The notes beneath the pieces were generated by a model that saw only the letters and a list, made by a program, of their open reading frames with translations, made no database searches and was not told the DNA's origin. From Duganella margarita (GTDB lineage: Bacteria > Pseudomonadota > Gammaproteobacteria > Burkholderiales > Burkholderiaceae_D), in contig NZ_WWCS01000002.1 in the NCBI RefSeq assembly GCF_009857535.1, positions 1 through 64,000 of the forward strand: a stretch of DNA of 64,000 bases, in the 5' to 3' direction. Positions within the stretch are counted from its first letter, which is position 1, and each line of letters starts with the position of its first letter. Positions 57,942-64,000 of this stretch are shown here, one piece after another. A program made the position numbers and the translations under genes.

Positions 57942-60713
57942 ATGCAAAATACCCTGTTGTTAGTAGACGGCTCCAGCTATCTTTATCGCGCCTTCCACGC
58001 GCTGCCCGACCTGCGCAGCGCCGACGGCCATCCGACCGGCGCCATGCACGGCATGGTCAACATGCTGCGCCGCCTGCGCGCGGATTATCCGGCCGCCTAC
58101 ATCGCCTGCGTATTCGACGCCAAGGGCAAGACCTTCCGTGACGATATGTATCCGGAATACAAGGCCACGCGCGCCTCGATGCCGGACGACCTGCGCCTGC
58201 AGATCGAGCCGATCCACGAGGCGGTCAAGGCCATGGGCTGGCCGATCCTGATGGTCGAGGGCGTAGAGGCGGACGACGTGATCGGCACACTGTCGTACGA
58301 GGCGGCCAAGGCCGGCATGAACGTGGTGGTGTCCACTGGCGACAAGGACCTGGCGCAGTTGGTCAACGACAAGGTGATGCTGATCAACACCATGACCAAC
58401 GAGAAGATGGACGAGGCCGGCGTGCTGGCCAAGTTCGGCGTCCCGCCGAACCGCATCATCGATTACCTGACCCTGATCGGCGACACCGTCGACAACGTGC
58501 CGGGCGTGAGCAAGTGCGGGCCGAAGACCGCGCTCAAATGGCTGAGCGCCTACGACTCGCTGGACGGCGTGATCGCCAACGCCGACAAGATCAGCGGCGC
58601 CGTCGGCCAGAACCTGCGCGATGCGCTGGAGTGGCTGCCGAAAGGCCGCGAATTGATCACTGTCAAGCTGGACTGCGACCTGAGCGGCCACATGGTGTCG
58701 ATCAGCGAGTCACTGGTCGCGCGCGAGGAAGACAAGGAAGCGCTGCTGGCCTTCTTCGGCAAATACGGCTTCAAGACGCTGCTGCGCGAACTGGGCGCGG
58801 CGGCCAGCACGCCGGCCGGTGCGCCGGCCTCGACCGTGAAGGTGTCGCTGGATGCGCCGGTTGGCGGCGCCGCCTCCATGAATGGCGACCTGTTCGCCGA
58901 ACCGGTGGTCGCCACCTATGAAACGGTCAGCACCGACGAACAGCTGGACCAGTGGATCGCCCGCATCAACGCCGCCGAACTGACCGCCGTCGATACCGAG
59001 ACCACCTCGCTGGAGCCGATGACGGCGCAGCTGGTCGGCATTTCGCTGTCGGTCAAGCCGGGCGAAGCCTGCTACATCCCGGTGGCGCACGCCTACCAGG
59101 GCGTGCCGGCGCAACTGGAGCGCGAGCATGTGCTGGCCAGGCTGAAACCGTGGCTGGAAGACGCCACCAAGCTCAAGGTCGGCCAGAACCTCAAGTACGA
59201 CAGCCACATCTTCGCCAACCATGGCGTATCGCTGCAAGGCATTCACCACGACACGCTGCTGGAATCGTATGTGTTTGAATCGCACCGCACGCACGACATG
59301 GACAGCCTGGCGCTGCGCCACCTGAACCACACCACGATTCCCTTCGTGGACGTGTGCGGCAAGGGCGTCAACATGATCACCTTCGACCAGGTGGCGATTG
59401 ACCGCGCCACCGAGTACGCGGCGGAAGACGCCGACATCACCCTGCGCCTGCACCAGAACATGATCGGCGAGGTGGAGAAGGACGAGAAGCTGAACTTCAT
59501 CTATCGCAACATCGAGCTGCCGACGGCGGTGGTGTTGCAAAAGATCGAACGCAACGGCGTGCAGATCGACGCTGCGCTGCTGGCGCAGCAGTCCACGGAA
59601 CTCGGCGCGCGCATCATCGAACTGGAAGCCAAGGCGCATGAGCTGGCCGAACAGCCGTTCAACCTCGGTTCGCCGAAGCAGATCGGCGAGATTTTCTTTG
59701 AGAAGCTCAAGCTGCCGGTGGTGAAGAAGACGCCGAGCGGCGCGCCATCGACCGACGAAGAAGTGCTGCAAAAGCTGGCCGAGGATTATCCGCTGCCGAA
59801 AGTGCTGCTGGAATACCGCAGCCTGTCCAAGCTGAAATCGACCTACACCGACAAGCTGCCAAAGGGCATCAACGCGCAGACCGGCCGCGTGCACACCAAC
59901 TACGCGCAGGCGGTGGCGGTGACGGGGCGGCTGGCGTCCAACGATCCGAACCTGCAAAACATTCCGATCCGCACCAAGGAAGGCCGCCGCATCCGCGAGG
60001 CGTTCGTGGCGCCGGCCGGCTCGCACATTGTGTCGGCCGACTATTCGCAGATCGAACTGCGCATCATGGCGCACATTTCGGAAGACGCCAACATGCTGCG
60101 CGCGTTTGCCGAGGGCGTGGACATTCACCGCGCCACCGCCGCCGAGATTTTCGGCGTCGCGCCGGAGACGGTGGAGAACGAGCAGCGCCGCTACGCCAAG
60201 GTGATCAACTTCGGCCTGATTTACGGCATGAGCGCGTTTGGCCTGGCCAGCAACCTGGGCATCGAGCGCGGCGCGGCGCAGAGCTATATCGAGCGTTACT
60301 TCGCGCGCTTCTCGGGCGTCAAGCAGTATATGGACGACACGCGCCTGCAAGCGAAAGCGCGCGGCTATGTGGAGACGGTGTTCGGCCGCCGCCTGTGGCT
60401 GCCGGAGATCAATTCGCCGAACGGCCCACGCCGCCAGGGCGCCGAACGCGCGGCAATTAACGCGCCGATGCAGGGCACGGCCGCCGACCTGATCAAGCTG
60501 GCCATGATCGCGGTGCAGAACTGGCTGGAAGCCGAGCAGCTGGGCACGCGCATGATCATGCAGGTGCACGATGAACTGGTGCTGGAAGTGCCGGATGCCG
60601 AGCTGGAACTGATCAAGCAGAAATTGCCGGAGCTGATGGCCGGCGTGGCGCAGCTGAAAGTACCGCTGATTGCCGAAGTCGGCGTTGGCAGCAACTGGGA
60701 TGAAGCACACTAA
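57942..60713 (+). CDS. polA: DNA polymerase I
   Basis: This 923-residue repair and Okazaki-fragment polymerase has three domains. The 5'-3' exonuclease (residues 1 to about 290) has LLVDGSSYLYRAFHAL. The 3'-5' exonuclease (about 330-515) has its DTETTSLEPM active site intact. The polymerase has motif A ADYSQIELRIMAH, motif B RRYAKVINFGLIYGMSAFG and motif C VHDELVLEVP. An Ala/Thr-rich linker (about 285-310) joins the first two. The start at 57942 matches the family; the frame is open upstream. A GATAAT element (57900-57905) is a likely -10. Confidence 0.97.
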   Translation: MQNTLLLVDGSSYLYRAFHALPDLRSADGHPTGAMHGMVNMLRRLRADYPAAYIACVFDAKGKTFRDDMYPEYKATRASMPDDLRLQIEPIHEAVKAMGWPILMVEGVEADDVIGTLSYEAAKAGMNVVVSTGDKDLAQLVNDKVMLINTMTNEKMDEAGVLAKFGVPPNRIIDYLTLIGDTVDNVPGVSKCGPKTALKWLSAYDSLDGVIANADKISGAVGQNLRDALEWLPKGRELITVKLDCDLSGHMVSISESLVAREEDKEALLAFFGKYGFKTLLRELGAAASTPAGAPASTVKVSLDAPVGGAASMNGDLFAEPVVATYETVSTDEQLDQWIARINAAELTAVDTETTSLEPMTAQLVGISLSVKPGEACYIPVAHAYQGVPAQLEREHVLARLKPWLEDATKLKVGQNLKYDSHIFANHGVSLQGIHHDTLLESYVFESHRTHDMDSLALRHLNHTTIPFVDVCGKGVNMITFDQVAIDRATEYAAEDADITLRLHQNMIGEVEKDEKLNFIYRNIELPTAVVLQKIERNGVQIDAALLAQQSTELGARIIELEAKAHELAEQPFNLGSPKQIGEIFFEKLKLPVVKKTPSGAPSTDEEVLQKLAEDYPLPKVLLEYRSLSKLKSTYTDKLPKGINAQTGRVHTNYAQAVAVTGRLASNDPNLQNIPIRTKEGRRIREAFVAPAGSHIVSADYSQIELRIMAHISEDANMLRAFAEGVDIHRATAAEIFGVAPETVENEQRRYAKVINFGLIYGMSAFGLASNLGIERGAAQSYIERYFARFSGVKQYMDDTRLQAKARGYVETVFGRRLWLPEINSPNGPRRQGAERAAINAPMQGTAADLIKLAMIAVQNWLEAEQLGTRMIMQVHDELVLEVPDAELELIKQKLPELMAGVAQLKVPLIAEVGVGSNWDEAH

Positions 60714-60718
60714 CACCT

Positions 60719-60781
60719 CGTCATCCCCGCGCAAGCGGGGACCCATGCTGAGTATGGACTCCGGCTTGCGCCGGAGCGACG
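60719..60781. repeat. REP-like double-hairpin repeat, copy 3
   Basis: CGTCATCCCCGCG begins a hairpin CCCCGCGCAAGCGGGG, then ACCCATGCTGAGTATGGA and a second hairpin CTCCGGCTTGCGCCGGAG ending in GCGACG. It is the shortest copy and lies between polA and the dienelactone hydrolase gene. Confidence 0.8.
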
Positions 60782-60800
60782 GCCTTATTACGGAGGGTAG

Positions 60801-61685
60801 ATGGACGATTTGACGCGTGATGCAGAGAGTTTGCTGACTAAAACCAAGCTGTCGGATGGCGTCGACCGCCGCGGCTTCCTCAAGACCGCCCTCGGCACCG
60901 GCTTCGCCGCCGCCACCCTGCCGGTGATGGCGCAAAACGTCATCAAGACCGACACCGTGGGCCTGAGCGCCGGCACCATCCAGGTCAACGTCAACGGCCA
61001 GAACGTCCCCGTGTACCGCGCCCAGCCGGAAGGCAAGACCAACCTGCCGGTGGTGCTGGTGATCTCGGAAATCTTCGGCGTGCACGAGCACATCGCCGAC
61101 GTCGCCCGCCGCTTCGCCAAGCAAGGCTACCTGGCGCTGGCGCCGGACCTGTTCATTCGCCAGGGCGACCCGACCAAGGTGGCCTCCATCGCCGACCTGC
61201 AACGCGACATCATCTCCAAAACCCCCGACGCGCAAGTGTTCACCGACCTCGACGCCGTGGTCGACTGGGCCAAGGCCAACGGCGGCAACGCCGACAAGAT
61301 CGCCATCACCGGCTTCTGCTGGGGCGGCCGCATCACCTGGCTGTACGCCGCGCACAATCCGTCGATCAAGGCCGGCGTGGCCTGGTACGGCCGTTTGATG
61401 GGGGACAGCAACGCCAACTTTCCCAGGCACCCGATCGATGTTGCTGGCACTCTGACGGTGCCCGTGCTGGGCCTGTACGGCGCCAAGGACACCGGCATCT
61501 CGCAAGAGTCGATCACCGTGATGAAAGCGGCCTTGGCCAAGGGCCCGAACAAGTCCACCTTCATCATCTACCCGAACTCCGGCCACGCCTTCCACGCCGA
61601 CTACCGGCCGAGCTATGTCGAGGCCGACGCCAAGGACGGCTGGGGCCGCACACTGGCCTGGTTCAAGCAAAACGGCGTCAGCTAA
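60801..61685 (+). CDS. Dienelactone hydrolase family protein, Tat-type signal
   Basis: This 294-residue alpha/beta-hydrolase has a nucleophile Cys in GFCWGGRI, Asp in YGAKDTGI and His in SGHAFHADYR, the dienelactone hydrolase triad. It starts with a 20-residue polar lead, then DRRGFLKTALGTGFAAATLPVMAQ, a twin-Arg signal, so it is probably periplasmic. Members occur widely as carboxymethylenebutenolidase-like proteins of unknown substrate. ACGGAGGGTAG is a strong ribosome site. REP-like repeats flank it on both sides. Confidence 0.92.
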   Translation: MDDLTRDAESLLTKTKLSDGVDRRGFLKTALGTGFAAATLPVMAQNVIKTDTVGLSAGTIQVNVNGQNVPVYRAQPEGKTNLPVVLVISEIFGVHEHIADVARRFAKQGYLALAPDLFIRQGDPTKVASIADLQRDIISKTPDAQVFTDLDAVVDWAKANGGNADKIAITGFCWGGRITWLYAAHNPSIKAGVAWYGRLMGDSNANFPRHPIDVAGTLTVPVLGLYGAKDTGISQESITVMKAALAKGPNKSTFIIYPNSGHAFHADYRPSYVEADAKDGWGRTLAWFKQNGVS

Positions 61686-61687
61686 GC

Positions 61688-61768
61688 CGTCATGCCTGCG
61701 AAAGCAGGAAGCCATATAGCCTGTGAGCAGCAAACTGAGTATGGATTCCCGCTTTCGCGGGAATGACC
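61688..61768. repeat. REP-like double-hairpin repeat, copy 4
   Basis: CGTCATGCCTGCG with hairpin CCTGCGAAAGCAGG is followed by an insertion-like middle, then ACTGAGTATGGATTCCCGC with hairpin TCCCGCTTTCGCGGGA and an ending GAATGAC. It is the most divergent copy, the two hairpins being further apart. Confidence 0.72.
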
Positions 61769-61872
61769 AGCAAGCATTTGAACGGATTTTAAGCAAAAAA
61801 GCATGCTGGGGAGTAAAATAACGCCCCGGCCTGCGCGACAGCGCGCACCGCCCAAGCACCAGAGGCTATAAC

Positions 61873-62649
61873 ATCGATCCCGTACTCATCTCCATCTTAT
61901 TGGCAACCACACTGGCTGGCGTAGTGAGCATCACTGCGGCGGCCGTGTTCTCGTTTACCTTGCTGTCCAAGGTGGTCGAGCGCATGGTCAGCCTGTCGGT
62001 CGGCATCATGCTGTCGACCTCGCTGCTGCATGCCTTGCCGGAAGCGTTCGAGTCGAGCGCCAGCGCGCGCAGCCTGTTCGCCACGCTGCTGGGCGGGCTG
62101 CTGGCGTTCTTCCTGCTGGAGAAACTGGCGATCCTGCGCCACTCGCACCATCACGAGCATGACGGCCACCATCACCACCATGGCCACGACAAGCACGAAG
62201 CCGGCAAGGCCGGCTGGATGATCCTGGTCGGCGATGGCATGCACAACTTCACCGACGGCATCCTGATCGCGGCCGCCTTCCTGGCCAATCCCGAGCTGGG
62301 GCTGGTGACCGGGCTGGCCATCATCGCCCACGAGATTCCGCAGGAAATCGGGGATTTCATTGTGTTGTTGAATGCCGGCTTCTCGCGCACCCGCGCCTAT
62401 GTGTACAACCTGCTGTGCAGCCTGCTGGCGATTGCCGGCGGCCTGCTGGGCTACTACACGCTGGACCGCGCCAGCAGCCTGATCCCGTACGTGCTGGTAT
62501 TCGCTTCATCCGGCTTCATCTACATCGCCCTCAGCGACCTGATGCCGCAGATGCAGCGCCGCGCGACCTTGCGGGAATCGGTCCCGCAAGTGTTGCTGAT
62601 AGCGGCGGGTGTCGCCATTGTCGTGTTCCTGGTCGGCACCCACCACTAA
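61873..62649 (+). CDS. ZIP family metal transporter, probable AUC start
   Basis: This ZIP (zinc/iron permease) protein has a His-rich cytoplasmic loop (HHHEHDGHHHHHGHD) and the metal-binding helices HNFTDGILIAAAFL and HEIPQEIGDF. The natural N-terminus reads DPVLISILLATTLAGVVSI, but no ATG, GTG or TTG stands before it. AGAGG (61861-61865) lies 7 bases before ATC (61873), suggesting an AUC start. The nearest ordinary start, TTG 61900, would remove half of the first membrane helix. The stop is 6 bases from the convergent groEL end. The substrate is probably zinc or another divalent metal. Confidence 0.85.
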   Translation: MDPVLISILLATTLAGVVSITAAAVFSFTLLSKVVERMVSLSVGIMLSTSLLHALPEAFESSASARSLFATLLGGLLAFFLLEKLAILRHSHHHEHDGHHHHHGHDKHEAGKAGWMILVGDGMHNFTDGILIAAAFLANPELGLVTGLAIIAHEIPQEIGDFIVLLNAGFSRTRAYVYNLLCSLLAIAGGLLGYYTLDRASSLIPYVLVFASSGFIYIALSDLMPQMQRRATLRESVPQVLLIAAGVAIVVFLVGTHH

Positions 62650-62655
62650 GCCTGC

Positions 62656-64000
<1,345 letters not shown>

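Noticed and set aside
58710..61859. Over 1000-codon minus-strand frame across polA, a REP-like repeat and the dienelactone hydrolase gene
   Set aside because: It crosses two well-identified genes and a repeat, which no real gene would do.

Overview
The window is about 65% GC and densely coded on both strands. Its gene content and order (dusB-fis-purH-ruvC-ruvA-ruvB, rplM-rpsI-argC-erpA, DUF2782-thrB-BPSS1780 family, a TPP-riboswitch thiC-thiS-thiG-thiD-thiE operon, YheO-type regulator) suggest a betaproteobacterium of the Burkholderiales, most likely Oxalobacteraceae (Massilia/Duganella/Janthinobacterium relatives). That placement is inferred from gene families, not from a marker search. No rRNA, tRNA, CRISPR array or intact insertion sequence was seen.

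Layout. 1-207: mobile-element-like debris with a perfect 35-bp palindrome. 208-6855: two ABC export modules on the minus strand; one permease is fused to an M1 zinc aminopeptidase. 6969-15802: ubiquinone hydroxylase coq7, cysS behind a leader with an intrinsic terminator, an OsmC protein, rplM-rpsI, argC, erpA, a divergent flavin monooxygenase/TetR pair with an operator palindrome, and anmK. 15905-21770: M23 peptidase, tyrS-dtd-PEBP-phosphatase cluster, dusB-fis. 21855-27186: purH, ruvCAB (ruvB has a LexA-type box over its start codon), UPF0178, LysR. 27263-31446: SDR, ThuA-like protein, DUF2147, a small disordered protein, and a YheO-type regulator with its PLP ammonia-lyase. 31489-38407: valS, a periplasmic molybdenum hydroxylase pair, an enoyl-CoA hydratase, and a frameshifted gene. 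38397-46162: a propeller-GGDEF cyclase, then the thiamin operon under a TPP riboswitch whose expression platform can hide the thiC ribosome site. 46233-48552: an ANTAR response regulator, a stand-alone receiver, and a sugar dehydrogenase.

48553-49740 is a low-GC accessory island. It has its own promoter and a tightly overlapping module of three small genes. The first two look like one gene split at an A6 tract, and the third is a PIN nuclease that has lost its middle. It is the best candidate for a little-described toxin/defence-type module, here in decay. 49844-64000: class III alcohol dehydrogenase, an M56 (BlaR1-like) protein with a Pro/Ala linker and a tiny overlapping upstream reading frame, uvrD, DUF2782-thrB-BPSS1780, polA, a Tat-type dienelactone hydrolase, a ZIP transporter that may start at AUC, and a partial groEL lacking the Gly-Met tail.

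Two themes recur. First, several DNA-repair or regulatory genes (ruvC, ruvB, yheO-type, uvrD) have a -10 element that places the predicted transcript start on or within about two bases of the start codon, suggesting leaderless mRNAs, and three starts (yheO-type, frmA, uvrD) sit inside perfect 11-12 bp inverted repeats. Second, four copies of a double-hairpin REP-like repeat lie in intergenic gaps.
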